Notes: generated by a model from the sequence alone, not told the origin. Shown: positions 8,762-18,126, numbered from the stretch's first letter. The stretch is 64,000 bases of DNA from Acidobacteriota bacterium (GCA_022711665.1 JAKLEN010000005.1:64261-128260), one strand, 5' to 3'. Translations and numbers: made by a program.

Positions 8762-10002
8762 AGATCGTCAAAGCCCTGTTCGTGCCTGGTTCGTCGGCGT
8801 TCTATTTCGACGACCAGCAAGCCATCAAATCCGGCGCGCCCCATGACGGCGCCGTCTACGGCGGCAAGCCTGAGACCCCGGGATTCAAGGCCGTCCGCAT
8901 CGCCGGCGAGTCCCTGTCCATCCTGCTCCTCCTCGAGGACGGCAGCTGGGCCCTCGGCGACTGCGCCGCGGTCCAGTATTCCGGCGCCGGCGGGCGGGAC
9001 CCGCTCTTCCTGGCCGCCGACTATGTGCCGCTCCTGACGAAGCGGATCCGCCCGCTCCTCGAAGGCGCCGAGGTCGGCCCCTTCCGCGAGATGGCCGGCC
9101 GCTTCGAGGCCCTCGAATTCGACGGCCAGCGGCTCCACACGGCCATCCGCTACGGCCTGTCCCAGGCCCTGCTTCACGCCCGGGCCCTGGCCACGCGGCG
9201 GATCATGGCCGAGGTCGTCTGCGAGGAATACGGCCTGCCCGTCGTGGCCGCGCCCGTGCCCATCTTCGGCCAGAGCGGCGACGACCGCTACATCAATGCC
9301 GACAAGATGATCATGAAGCGGGTCGACGTCCTGCCCCACGCCCTGATCAACAACGTCAAGACCAAGCTCGGCCAGGAAGGCGAGCTGCTGCGCGAGTACC
9401 TCGGCTGGCTCGTCAACCGCATCCGCACGGTCCGGACCGACCCGGCCTACGTGCCGACCCTGCACATCGACGTCTACGGCACGATCGGCGTCATCAGCGC
9501 CCTCAAGCCCGCCCGGGTGGCCGACTACCTGGTCTCGCTCGAGCCCCTGGCCGCGGAGTTCCCCCTCTATATCGAGGGCCCCGTCGACGCCGGCGAGCGG
9601 GAGCGGCAGATCGAGCTCCTGGCGGCCATCCGCCGCGAGCTCAAGGCCAAGGGATCGAAGGTCAAGATCGTGGCCGACGAATGGTGCAACACCTACGAGG
9701 ACGTCGTCGACTTCACGGACGCCCAGAGCTGCGACATGATCCAGATCAAGACGCCCGACCTCGGCGGCATCCAGAACACCATCGAGGCCGTCCTCTATTG
9801 CCGCAAGCACGGCATGGAGGCCTACCAGGGCGGCACCTGCAACGAGACGGAGGTCTCCACCAGGACCTGCGTCCACGCCGCGGTGGCCGCCCGGGCCGAG
9901 CGCGTCCTGGCCAAGCCGGGCATGGGCTTCGACGAGGGCTTCATGATCGTCCGCAACGAGATGGAGCGCGTCCTGGCCGTCCTCCGGGCCCGCCGGGCCT
10001 GA
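8758..10002 (+). CDS. mal: Methylaspartate ammonia-lyase
   Basis: 414 aa, the family's normal length. This enolase-superfamily enzyme removes ammonia from 3-methylaspartate to give mesaconate. Family blocks are visible: YFDDQQAIKSGAPHDGAVY near the N-terminus, PIFGQSGDDRYINADKMI, LHIDVYGTIG, YIEGPVDAG and IQIKTPDLGGIQNTIEA (catalytic lysine). The frame stays open upstream through glmE, but the ATG at 8758, overlapping the glmE stop, gives the canonical N-terminus. Confidence 0.95.
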   Translation: MKIVKALFVPGSSAFYFDDQQAIKSGAPHDGAVYGGKPETPGFKAVRIAGESLSILLLLEDGSWALGDCAAVQYSGAGGRDPLFLAADYVPLLTKRIRPLLEGAEVGPFREMAGRFEALEFDGQRLHTAIRYGLSQALLHARALATRRIMAEVVCEEYGLPVVAAPVPIFGQSGDDRYINADKMIMKRVDVLPHALINNVKTKLGQEGELLREYLGWLVNRIRTVRTDPAYVPTLHIDVYGTIGVISALKPARVADYLVSLEPLAAEFPLYIEGPVDAGERERQIELLAAIRRELKAKGSKVKIVADEWCNTYEDVVDFTDAQSCDMIQIKTPDLGGIQNTIEAVLYCRKHGMEAYQGGTCNETEVSTRTCVHAAVAARAERVLAKPGMGFDEGFMIVRNEMERVLAVLRARRA

Positions 10003-10020
10003 GGCGAAAGGAGCCTGACC

Positions 10021-11415
10021 ATGGCCAAGAAGACCGCCAAGAAGAAGGAGTTCCGGGTCCTTTCGACCACGGCCATCCTCGGCTACGGTTTCCCGGAGAG
10101 CTCGTTCCGCGCCGGCCTGGCCAAGAAGCCCGACCTCATCGGCGCCGACGCCGGGTCGACCGATCCCGGCCCCTACTACCTCGGTGCGGGCAAGTCCTTC
10201 ACCGACCGCTCCGCCGTCAAGCGCGACCTGCGCTTCATGCTGACGGCCGGCGTCCGCCGCGGCATCCCGGTCGTCATCGGCACGGCCGGCGGCAGCGGCG
10301 CCCGGCCCCACGTCGACTGGTGCGAGGCCATCATCCGCGAGATCGCGGCTGAGGAGAAGCTGAGCTTCAAGATGGGCGTCATCTACGCCGACGTCCCCAA
10401 GGCCCGCGTCCGCCGGCACCTGAAGAAAGGGGAGATCACGCCCCTGACCTACGTCCCGCCGCTGACCGAGGCCGTGCTCGACGAGTCGGTCAACATCGTC
10501 TGCCAGATGGGCGTCGAGCCCATCCAGAAGGCCCTGGCCGCCGGCTGCCAGGTCGTCCTGGCCGGCCGGTCCTACGACCCGGCCGTGTTCGCCTCCCTGC
10601 CGATCATGCTCGGCTTCGACCCCGGCCTGGCCATCCACATGGGCAAGATCCTGGAGTGCGCGGCCATCGCCGCGACGCCGGGCTCCGGGGCCGACTGCGC
10701 CTTCGGCACGCTCACCGGGGACTCGTTCGTCCTCGAAGCGCTCAACCCGGCCCGCCGCTTCACCAAGCTGTCGACGGCCGCCCACACCCTCTACGAGAAG
10801 ACAGATCCGTATCACCTGCCCGGCCCCGGCGGCGAGCTCGACCTGACCGGCTGCTCTTTCACCGAGCTTCCCGGCGGCAGGGTCGAGGTCCGCGGCAGCC
10901 GGCACGTCGAGACCGAGCGCTACTGGGTCAAGCTCGAAGGCGTCCGCCGCGTCGGCTTCCGGACGATCGCCGTGGCCGGCACGCGCGACCCGATCATGAT
11001 CCGCGAGATCGACGGCATCCTGGCCGGCGTCGAGGCCCAGGTCCGCGACCTGCTCAAGGCCGAATCGGTCGAGGGCCGCATCTTCTTCCATGTCTACGGC
11101 AAGGACGGCGTCATGGGCGGCCTGGAGCCCGAGAAGCGCATCCGCTCCCACGAGCTGGGCATCGTCATCGAGGCCGTCGGGCCGACCCAGGCCGCGGCCG
11201 ACTCGGTCTGCAGCCTGACCCGCTCGACGCTCCTCCATTACGGCTATCCCGGCCGCATCTCGACGGCCGGCAACCTGGCCTTGCCTTTCTCCCCCTCGGA
11301 TGCCAGAATGGGGGAGGTCTTCGAGTTCTCGGTTTATCACCTGATGCCCCTGGCCCGGCCCGACGACTTCCCGATGAGGGTGGTCACGCTCCGGGGCGGA
11401 AAGGAGACGAAATGA
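10021..11415 (+). CDS. AtuA-like (DUF1446) protein
   Basis: 464 aa. It has the DUF1446/AtuA signatures GADAGSTDPGPYYLGAG near the N-terminus and IGTAGGSGARPH, plus LAGRSYDPAVFASLP. The founding member, AtuA, belongs to acyclic terpene utilisation in Pseudomonas, but the biochemical activity of the family is not established. Here it follows methylaspartate ammonia-lyase with a strong ribosome site (AAAGGAG) and overlaps the DUF4387 gene, a partner it often has. A role in handling mesaconate or citramalate is inferred only from the neighbours. Confidence 0.85.
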   Translation: MAKKTAKKKEFRVLSTTAILGYGFPESSFRAGLAKKPDLIGADAGSTDPGPYYLGAGKSFTDRSAVKRDLRFMLTAGVRRGIPVVIGTAGGSGARPHVDWCEAIIREIAAEEKLSFKMGVIYADVPKARVRRHLKKGEITPLTYVPPLTEAVLDESVNIVCQMGVEPIQKALAAGCQVVLAGRSYDPAVFASLPIMLGFDPGLAIHMGKILECAAIAATPGSGADCAFGTLTGDSFVLEALNPARRFTKLSTAAHTLYEKTDPYHLPGPGGELDLTGCSFTELPGGRVEVRGSRHVETERYWVKLEGVRRVGFRTIAVAGTRDPIMIREIDGILAGVEAQVRDLLKAESVEGRIFFHVYGKDGVMGGLEPEKRIRSHELGIVIEAVGPTQAAADSVCSLTRSTLLHYGYPGRISTAGNLALPFSPSDARMGEVFEFSVYHLMPLARPDDFPMRVVTLRGGKETK

Positions 11416-11723
11416 AACGCAACATCCTCACCGCCGCCCGGGTCATCCGGTCCAAGAACTCCGGCCCCTACGAGCTGACCCTGGACATCCTGTTCAAGGA
11501 CCGGGAGCACTTCGAGCTCTTCCGCCGGCGCAACGTCGTCACCAAGCGCCGGATCGCGGGGCTCTACGGCCGGCCCGTCGCGGACATCCTCAAGATCGTC
11601 TATTTCGAGCCGTCCAACGCCCTCAAGATCACCATGCGCCGGCCCATCCCCTCGGGCGACGCCGGCGAGACCGACATCTACGGCGCCCAGCAGCACGCGC
11701 CGCTCCTGAGCCTGACCTACTGA
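11412..11723 (+). CDS. DUF4387 family protein
   Basis: 103 aa. It matches the DUF4387 pattern: ARVIRSKNSGPYELTLDILF near the N-terminus and a C-terminal region rich in Ile and Pro ending GAQQHAPLLSL. The start overlaps the stop of the AtuA-like gene by four bases, so the two are probably translated together and may form one complex, as DUF1446 and DUF4387 domains are also found fused. Function is unknown. Confidence 0.85.
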   Translation: MKRNILTAARVIRSKNSGPYELTLDILFKDREHFELFRRRNVVTKRRIAGLYGRPVADILKIVYFEPSNALKITMRRPIPSGDAGETDIYGAQQHAPLLSLTY

Positions 11724-11804
11724 GGCTGGACTATCCATGAAAACGCCCTCCGCATCTGCTTCGCGGCAAAGGGCTGGCAGCACTCCGGGCTGCGGGCGGC
11801 GGCC

Positions 11805-12752
11805 ATGATCAAGTCCCGGCCGGGGGCGGCCCACCGAGAAACCCTGCTCTACGCGGCCTACTACGCCCCGCGGGGCAGCTACCGTCTCTACCTCGTCGCC
11901 GCCGAGCTGGCCCAGAAGTACCTGACCCCGACCGACCTGCTCATCGGCATCCTGGGAGCCGAGGGCTCGGGCAAGTCCACCCTCATCAAGGGGCTGTTCC
12001 CGGGCCTCGAGCTGACCAACGACGACGAGGGCATCAACGTCCGGCCGACGCCGCTATACGATTTCGACCCGGCCGACCCGTTCTCCGGCCACACCTTCCA
12101 CGTCGACGTCCGCTACGAGCTGGCCTTTCACCAGAAATACGAGGTGGCCGAGGCCGTCCTCAAGGCCATCGCCCACAACCGCCGGGTCGTCGTCGAGCAC
12201 TTCGACCTCATCTACGAGGCCCTCGGCCACAACGCCCAGGTCCTGGTCGGCATCGGCGAAGAGATCATCGTCGCCCGGCCGACGGTCTTCGGGCCGTTCC
12301 CCCAGGTCATCAAGTCGATCGTCGACAAGACCATCAAGTACAGGCTGATGGCCCACTCGGCCGAGGACATCACGACCATGGTCCTCCAGGAGGACTACAA
12401 GATCCCGTTCCCGCCCCTGCACTCCGACGTGCCCCAGGGCTTCGTCCTCAACTTCACCGAGCGGCCGGCCGTAGACCTGCACGAGCTCGAGAAGAAGGTC
12501 CGGGCCATCATCGCCAAGGACGTGCCCATCTCGCCCTGTGGCGACAACACCATCAGCATCGGGGCCGAGACCATGCCCTGCACGGGCACCCGGACCCACG
12601 TCTCCTCGAGCGGCAAGATCGAGAACTTCCGCCTGATCAAGGAATACCGCTACGACCAGATCAGCAAGGAGTATTACGTCATCGGCCTCGTGGGCAAGCG
12701 GGGAGAGGAAGCCTTCGAGGACCTGATCGACGTCGAAGGGAACTACGAATGA
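11805..12752 (+). CDS. P-loop NTPase-like protein of the mesaconate operon
   Basis: 315 aa from ATG 11805. A Walker A motif, GAEGSGKST, lies at residues 51-59, followed by kinase-like segments (VDVRYELAFHQKYEVAEAVL, VVVEHFDLIYEALG). The C-terminus (PCGDNTISIGAETMPCTGTRTH) has a Cys/His-containing region reminiscent of the second additional domain of threonyl/alanyl-tRNA synthetases; that is a loose resemblance. No ribosome site precedes ATG 11805. The same frame stays open back to the stop of the DUF4387 gene and reads like protein (ICFAAKGWQHSGLRAAA), so the true N-terminus may lie upstream or a base may be missing near ATG 11737. The stop overlaps the next start. Function unknown. Confidence 0.7.
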   Translation: MIKSRPGAAHRETLLYAAYYAPRGSYRLYLVAAELAQKYLTPTDLLIGILGAEGSGKSTLIKGLFPGLELTNDDEGINVRPTPLYDFDPADPFSGHTFHVDVRYELAFHQKYEVAEAVLKAIAHNRRVVVEHFDLIYEALGHNAQVLVGIGEEIIVARPTVFGPFPQVIKSIVDKTIKYRLMAHSAEDITTMVLQEDYKIPFPPLHSDVPQGFVLNFTERPAVDLHELEKKVRAIIAKDVPISPCGDNTISIGAETMPCTGTRTHVSSSGKIENFRLIKEYRYDQISKEYYVIGLVGKRGEEAFEDLIDVEGNYE

Positions 12753-14341
12753 ACCTCATCGATCCGGGCCCGGACAAGGCCCGCTACCGCAAGATCGCGG
12801 CCCGGGGCGTCGGGCGGACCGTCTGCGCCGGCCGTCCCGCCCTGCGTGTCGCCGCCGGGGCCCTCGAGGTCCTGGCCCGCGAGGCCTTCACCGACCTGGC
12901 CTTCTTCCTGCGGCCAGGCTTTCTGGCGGCCATGCGCCGGATCCTCGACGACCGGGAAGCCCCGGCCAACGACCGCTTCGTGGCCGATGCCGTGCTGCGC
13001 AACGCGGTCATCGCCGCCGAGGGCGTCCTGCCGCTCTGCCAGGACACGGGATCGATCCAGGTCTTCGCCTTCCGCGGCCACCGGGTGGTCACGGACGGCA
13101 GGGACGAGGATGTCCTGGCCGCCGCCGCCTCGGAAGTCTACCGGAAGCGCAACCTGCGCTACTCGATAATGGCCCCGCTCACGGTCATGGACGAGGTCAA
13201 CACGGGCACGAACCTGCCCGCCCAGATCGACCTCCAGGCCGCTGCCGGCCCGGAGTACCGCTTCTTCTTCATGGCCAAGGGCGGCGGCTCGTCCAACAAG
13301 ATCGCCCTGTTCCAGGAATCTAAAGCCCGCCTCGAGGACGCGGCCCTGGAGTCCTTCCTGGCCGAGAAGATCCGGGCCCTCGGCGTGGCCGCCTGCCCGC
13401 CTTACCGCGTGGCCGTCGTCGTCGGCGGCCTGTCGCCCGAGATGACCCTCAAGACCGTCAAGCTGGCCTCGGCCGGCTTCCTCGACGGGCTGCCGCGGCG
13501 GGGCTCGAAGAGGGGAGGGGCCTTCCGCGACGCCGGTTGGGAAGAGCGGCTGATGGCCCTGGCCCGGGCGACCGGGCTGGGAGCCCAGTTCGGCGGCAAG
13601 TGGCTGGCCCACGAGGCCCGCTTCGTCCGGCTGCCGCGCCATGCCGGCTCGTGCCCGATCGGCATCGGCGTTTCCTGCAACGCCGACCGCGGCCTGCGCG
13701 GCAAGATCACGGCTGACGGCGTCTTCCTGGAGGACGTGGAGCGCCGGCCGTCCCGCTTCCTCGAAGGCGCCCGGCCGGCCGGTCCGGCCGCGGCCGTAGC
13801 GGTCGATCTGGAGCGGCCGATGGAGGAGATCCTGACCAAGCTCCGGGACCTGCCGGTCGGCACCCTGGTCAAGCTCTCCGGCCCGGTCGTCGTGGCCCGC
13901 GACATCGCCCACGCCCGGCTGGCCCGCGTCCTGCGGGACACGGGGGACGTGCCCGAATACTTCAAGCGCCACCCCGTATATTATGCCGGCCCGGCCAAGA
14001 CGCCGCGGGGTCTGCCTTCGGGCAGTTTCGGCCCGACCACGGCCCAGCGCATGGACGGCTATCTCGGGGAGTTCATGCGGGCCGGGGCGTCGCTCGTCAC
14101 GCTGGGCAAGGGCAACCGGACCGCGGCGGCGACCGAGGCCCTGAAAACGTTCGGCGGCGTCTTCCTCGGCACGATCGGCGGGGCGGCGGCCCTGATCGCC
14201 CGGGAGCATATCGTCTCGAGCGAGACGATCGACTTCGCCGACCTGGGGATGGAGGCGGTGCGCCGCGTCGTCGTCAGGGACCTGCCCGCGTTCGTCATCT
14301 ATGACGGCCGGGGCGGCGACCTCTACGCCCGGGCGCGCTGA
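12749..14341 (+). CDS. Class I (Fe-S) fumarate hydratase family, probable mesaconase
   Basis: 530 aa with alpha and beta domains fused, as in FumA/FumB-type enzymes. Iron-sulfur ligand contexts are visible: LPLCQDTGS, then CPIGIGVSCNADRG. The beta domain carries KLSGPVVVARDIAHARL and FGPTTAQRMDGY. Such enzymes hydrate fumarate and, in several members, mesaconate to (S)-citramalate. Its place behind glutamate mutase and methylaspartate ammonia-lyase argues for mesaconate as the substrate. It is the last gene of the operon; an IclR promoter follows. The 4Fe-4S cluster would be oxygen-sensitive, in line with an anaerobe. Confidence 0.88.
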   Translation: MNLIDPGPDKARYRKIAARGVGRTVCAGRPALRVAAGALEVLAREAFTDLAFFLRPGFLAAMRRILDDREAPANDRFVADAVLRNAVIAAEGVLPLCQDTGSIQVFAFRGHRVVTDGRDEDVLAAAASEVYRKRNLRYSIMAPLTVMDEVNTGTNLPAQIDLQAAAGPEYRFFFMAKGGGSSNKIALFQESKARLEDAALESFLAEKIRALGVAACPPYRVAVVVGGLSPEMTLKTVKLASAGFLDGLPRRGSKRGGAFRDAGWEERLMALARATGLGAQFGGKWLAHEARFVRLPRHAGSCPIGIGVSCNADRGLRGKITADGVFLEDVERRPSRFLEGARPAGPAAAVAVDLERPMEEILTKLRDLPVGTLVKLSGPVVVARDIAHARLARVLRDTGDVPEYFKRHPVYYAGPAKTPRGLPSGSFGPTTAQRMDGYLGEFMRAGASLVTLGKGNRTAAATEALKTFGGVFLGTIGGAAALIAREHIVSSETIDFADLGMEAVRRVVVRDLPAFVIYDGRGGDLYARAR

Positions 14342-14381
14342 CCGCCGGTCCCCGGGGCCGAAGAAACCCGCGAAATAGCGC

Positions 14382-14411
14382 TTGACAAAATTTCTCGCGT
14401 CATTCTATAAT
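14382..14411 (+). promoter_or_regulatory. Sigma70 promoter of the iclR-TonB receptor operon
   Basis: A perfect TTGACA (14382-14387) and a perfect TATAAT (14406-14411) stand 18 bp apart, about 36 bp before the iclR start. The -10 lies inside the first of two tandem palindromes. Confidence 0.8.
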
Positions 14412-14435
14412 AGAAATCCAATTCCTATTATAGAA
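14403..14435 (+). promoter_or_regulatory. Tandem palindromic operators, probably for IclR
   Basis: TTCTAT-A-ATAGAA (14403-14415) is a perfect 6+1+6 palindrome covering the -10. TCCTAT-T-ATAGAA (14423-14435) repeats it with one mismatch, starting 20 bp further on. The layout, two sites on one face of the helix at the regulator's own promoter, indicates autorepression by the adjacent IclR protein. Confidence 0.65.
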
Positions 14436-14446
14436 ATGGGCCGGAA

Positions 14447-15241
14447 ATGACCAAAGCTCCGAAGCCAGCCGCCGCCGGGGGCCGGGGTCCCTACTTTTCC
14501 AAGATCATCGAGAAGGGCCTGCGCATCCTGACCCTGTTCACCCCCGAAACGCCGACCTTGAGCCTGAAGGACGTCACCCTCAAGACCCGGATCAATCCGA
14601 CCTCGACCTTCCGCTTCGTCGAGACCCTGGTCCAGCTCGGCTACCTGCGGAAGGACCCGGCCACCAAGCTGCTCAAGCTCGGCCCCATGGCCCTGGCCAT
14701 GAGCCACAACATCGTCCGGAGCTTCGACGTTCTCCAGATCGTCAAGCCGCTCCTGGACCAGGCCTTCGCCCGGTTCGACGTGACCGTCGACTCGGCCCTC
14801 GTCGAGGACCGTCACCTGGTCCTGCTGTACCGGCGGGAGGCCAGGAACACCCTGACCCTGTCCCTGCCGCTCGTCTCCTCCGATCTCCACTGCAGCGCCC
14901 TGGGCAAAGCCTATCTCGGGGCCCTGGCCGAAAAGGACCGCATCCGGACGGTCGGGGGCCTCGACCTGGTCCGCCGGACGCCGAGCTCGCAGACGACCAG
15001 GGCCGGGTTGCTGGCCGACCTGAAGCGGACGAGCGAACGGGGATACGCGGTCTGCAACGAAGAATACGTCAAGGGCCTGGTGTCCATCGGGGCGCCTCTG
15101 GTCAACGCCAACGGCGACGTCCTGGGAGCGGTGTCGTTCGACACCGCCACGGCCCAATACAACGTCGAGGAGGCCGAAAAGCGATTCGCTCCGGCCGTCC
15201 TCGCCCTGGCCCGGGAGATAGGGCCGCTTCTGCCCATCTGA
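14447..15241 (+). CDS. IclR-family transcriptional regulator
   Basis: 264 aa with an N-terminal winged helix (IIEKGLRILTLF, then INPTSTFRFVETLVQLGYL) and a C-terminal IclR effector domain (LHCSALGKAYLGAL, GYAVCNEEYVKGLVSIGAPL). ATG 14447 follows GGAA at close range; an earlier ATG at 14434 is out of frame. It is followed after 46 bp by a TonB receptor gene on the same strand, which it probably controls together with the hydrolase and epimerase genes. The ligand is unknown; a peptide- or sugar-derived acid would suit the context. Confidence 0.9.
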   Translation: MTKAPKPAAAGGRGPYFSKIIEKGLRILTLFTPETPTLSLKDVTLKTRINPTSTFRFVETLVQLGYLRKDPATKLLKLGPMALAMSHNIVRSFDVLQIVKPLLDQAFARFDVTVDSALVEDRHLVLLYRREARNTLTLSLPLVSSDLHCSALGKAYLGALAEKDRIRTVGGLDLVRRTPSSQTTRAGLLADLKRTSERGYAVCNEEYVKGLVSIGAPLVNANGDVLGAVSFDTATAQYNVEEAEKRFAPAVLALAREIGPLLPI

Positions 15242-15287
15242 AACAGGAGCCATGAGATTTCCCCAGACCGAAACAAGGAGTGAATGC

Positions 15288-18107
15288 ATGAAAAGCAGGC
15301 TGCTCGCCATCCTCGTCATCCTGTCCGTCGCCGCGGCGCTGCCCTCGATCGCCCTGGCCCAGCTCAACCAGACCGGCACGCTCGAGGGGACCGTCAGCGA
15401 CGCCCAGGGACTGCCCCTGCCCGGCGTCGGCGTCACCATCAAGTCCCCGGCCATCATCCTGCCCCAGATGGCCCAGGTCACCAACGAGCAGGGCGTCTAC
15501 CGCTTCCTCTCCCTGCCGCCCGGCCTCTATGAGATCACCTTCGCCCTGGACGGCATGAACACGCTCGTCCGGCGGGAGGTCAAGGTCAGCGTCGGGCAGA
15601 CCGCGACGATCGACGCCGTTCTCGAGCAAAAAACCCTGAACGAGAGCATCGTCGTCGTCGGCCAGGCGCCGACCATCGATCAGAAGTCGACGACGGGCTC
15701 GACCAACCTCGACCAGTCCTTCCTGTCCGCCGTTCCCGCGGCCCGCAACCTGGACAGCTTCTTCAACATGGCGCCCGGCGTCGTGGCCGAGGCGAACAAC
15801 ACGAACGGCCTTATGTCCTCGGCCAACGGCGGCGGCGTCAGGGACAACACCTTCAATCTCGACGGCGTGAACATGACCGCCCCCGACGTCGGCACCCAGC
15901 AGGTCGAATTCGGCGTCGACATCATCGACGAGATCTCGATCCAGTCGGGCGGCCTGCCGGCCGAGTACGGCGACGCCTCCGGCGCCTTCGTCAACGTCGT
16001 CACCAGGTCCGGCGGCAACAGGCTGTCCGGCTCGGCCAGCGTCTATTACAACAGCGAGCACCTGCAGGCCGTCAACACCGCCGGCACGGCCCTCGAAGGC
16101 TCGACCAGCGGCTACAAGTACATCTTCGAGCCGGCCGTCACCCTGGGAGGGCCGGTGGTCAAGGACAAGCTCTGGTTCTTCGCCAGCATGAGCTACAACT
16201 CCCGTTCGGCCAACGTCGCCGGCTTCCCCTATAACCAGGAGACCCAGGTGCCGGCCAAGACGACCCGGCCGTTCCCGTTCTTCAAGCTGACCTTCCAGCC
16301 GACCCAGGCCGACCGCTTCACCCTCTCCTACAACTTCTCGGACAACCGCCAGGACAACAACGGGGCCAACCCCTTCATGACCGTGGATAGCACCATCAAA
16401 TGGTCGCAGCCCGCCCACATCTTCAACTTCCAGTGGACGCGCATGTTCTCGGCCAACCTCTACGGCGATCTGAAGATCGGCTACTTCACGAGCGAGATCA
16501 ACCTCCGGGCCAAGAACGACCAGGCCGCCCAGGTCGATGCCATGACCAACTACGTCAGCGGCGGCTACGGCATCACCGACCTCTACACGGCCTCGCGCTT
16601 CCAGGGCAACGCCAACCTGACCCGCTTCTTCGACGGCCGGACCGGCAGCCACGAGATCAAGGCCGGCGCCGAGCTCCAGATCACCGGGTCGAGCCGCGAT
16701 ATGACGCCCAGCGTCGATTCCCGGAACGGCATGAGCCAGATCATGACCCTGATGGGAACGCCGCTCTACGGCCTGGTCTTCGCCCCCGTCCACTCCAAGC
16801 TGGCCACGACCAACATCCACGGCTACGTCCAGGATTCCTGGAAGCCCAACCGGCGCCTGACGCTGAACCTGGGGCTGCGGGCCACGAACCAGATCAGCCG
16901 GGTCCCGGCCCAGAACCAGGAGGAAGGCCCGCAGACGTTCCTGGGCGTGACCTTCAACCGGAGCGTCCCCGAGTCCTTCACGGCCATCAACCGCACCTCG
17001 CTCTCGCCGCGGCTCGGTTTTGTCTATGACCTGACCGGCGACAGCAAGACGCTGTTCAAGGCCAGCTTCTCCCGCTACATCCAGGCCAACGTCACCGATT
17101 ACTACTACAAGGCCAACCCCAACGGCTTCTTCGTCTACGCCCAGATGCTGGCGCCGGACTATACGGCCATCCCGGGCGCCTACATGTTCGCTTCCTATCC
17201 CACCGCCGCCAAGGTCGGCTACAACGGCTCGGACCTCAAGTCGCCCCGGACCGACGAGGTCACCGTGGCCGTCGAGCGCGAGCTCTTCAGCGACTGGTCC
17301 GTCACCGCCCGCTATACCCGGAGGTGGGACCGCAACCTGATCGAGGACGTCGACGCCAGCCAGCTCGACATGGACGCCCTGATGAACGACGGCGAGCTCG
17401 TCTGGACCAACTGGACCCAGGTGTCCTTCACCGATCCCTACGACGGCGCCGAGAAGTACTTCTGGAACCAGAACGCGATCCTGGCCACCGACCTCTACCT
17501 GGTGAACCCTCCGGGCGCCAAGCGCGATTACGACGGCTTCGAGTTCTCAGTGGCCAAGCGCCATACCCGGGGCTGGTCCCTCATGGCCAGCTACGTCTGG
17601 CAGCATTCCCGCGGCCTGATCGGCACCGACTGGACCGGCAGCATCACCGGCTCCACGCTCTATAACGACCCGAACGCCCACATCAACGCCATCGGCCGGC
17701 TGCCTCTCGAACGGCGCAACCAGTTCAAGCTGCAGGGCATGGTCAACGGGCCCTGGGGCATCAACTTCAGCGGCTTCTTCCGCTACTACTCGGGGCAGCG
17801 CTACTCCCGGACCGTGGCCAACACGGACCTGGGCATCGCCCTCAACCAGGGCCAGGCCATCATCTTCGCCGAGGAGAAGGGATCCTACGGCCTGCCCGCC
17901 CAGTTCCTGCTCGACCTGCGGCTGGAAAAGGCCTTCGCTCTCGGCTCGACCACGTTCAAGCTCTTCGCCGACGTCTTCAACCTCTTCAACTCCAACGAGG
18001 CGACCGCGGTCCAGGTCCGGAGCAGCAGCCCGGCCCTGGTCTTCCAGCAGATGACCGCGATCATGGACCCCCGGGCCACGCGGCTCGGCTTCAAGTTCGA
18101 GTTCTAA
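15288..18107 (+). CDS. TonB-dependent receptor with carboxypeptidase-regulatory-like N-terminal domain
   Basis: 939 aa from ATG 15288, which has AAGGAG at good spacing; an in-frame ATG at 15252 lacks a site. Order: signal peptide (to about residue 25, ALA-Q), a CarboxypepD_reg-like domain (GTLEGTVSDAQGLPLPGVGV), a plug (SIVVVGQAPTID, FNLDGVNMTAPDVG, GGLPAEYGDASGAFVNVVTRSG), then a long beta-barrel ending in the usual terminal aromatic (GFKFEF). It is an outer-membrane importer or exporter of a large substrate. The two genes downstream suggest peptides or muropeptides. No SusD partner is present. Confidence 0.92.
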   Translation: MKSRLLAILVILSVAAALPSIALAQLNQTGTLEGTVSDAQGLPLPGVGVTIKSPAIILPQMAQVTNEQGVYRFLSLPPGLYEITFALDGMNTLVRREVKVSVGQTATIDAVLEQKTLNESIVVVGQAPTIDQKSTTGSTNLDQSFLSAVPAARNLDSFFNMAPGVVAEANNTNGLMSSANGGGVRDNTFNLDGVNMTAPDVGTQQVEFGVDIIDEISIQSGGLPAEYGDASGAFVNVVTRSGGNRLSGSASVYYNSEHLQAVNTAGTALEGSTSGYKYIFEPAVTLGGPVVKDKLWFFASMSYNSRSANVAGFPYNQETQVPAKTTRPFPFFKLTFQPTQADRFTLSYNFSDNRQDNNGANPFMTVDSTIKWSQPAHIFNFQWTRMFSANLYGDLKIGYFTSEINLRAKNDQAAQVDAMTNYVSGGYGITDLYTASRFQGNANLTRFFDGRTGSHEIKAGAELQITGSSRDMTPSVDSRNGMSQIMTLMGTPLYGLVFAPVHSKLATTNIHGYVQDSWKPNRRLTLNLGLRATNQISRVPAQNQEEGPQTFLGVTFNRSVPESFTAINRTSLSPRLGFVYDLTGDSKTLFKASFSRYIQANVTDYYYKANPNGFFVYAQMLAPDYTAIPGAYMFASYPTAAKVGYNGSDLKSPRTDEVTVAVERELFSDWSVTARYTRRWDRNLIEDVDASQLDMDALMNDGELVWTNWTQVSFTDPYDGAEKYFWNQNAILATDLYLVNPPGAKRDYDGFEFSVAKRHTRGWSLMASYVWQHSRGLIGTDWTGSITGSTLYNDPNAHINAIGRLPLERRNQFKLQGMVNGPWGINFSGFFRYYSGQRYSRTVANTDLGIALNQGQAIIFAEEKGSYGLPAQFLLDLRLEKAFALGSTTFKLFADVFNLFNSNEATAVQVRSSSPALVFQQMTAIMDPRATRLGFKFEF

Positions 18108-18126
18108 CGGAACGGGAGCGGCCGCT

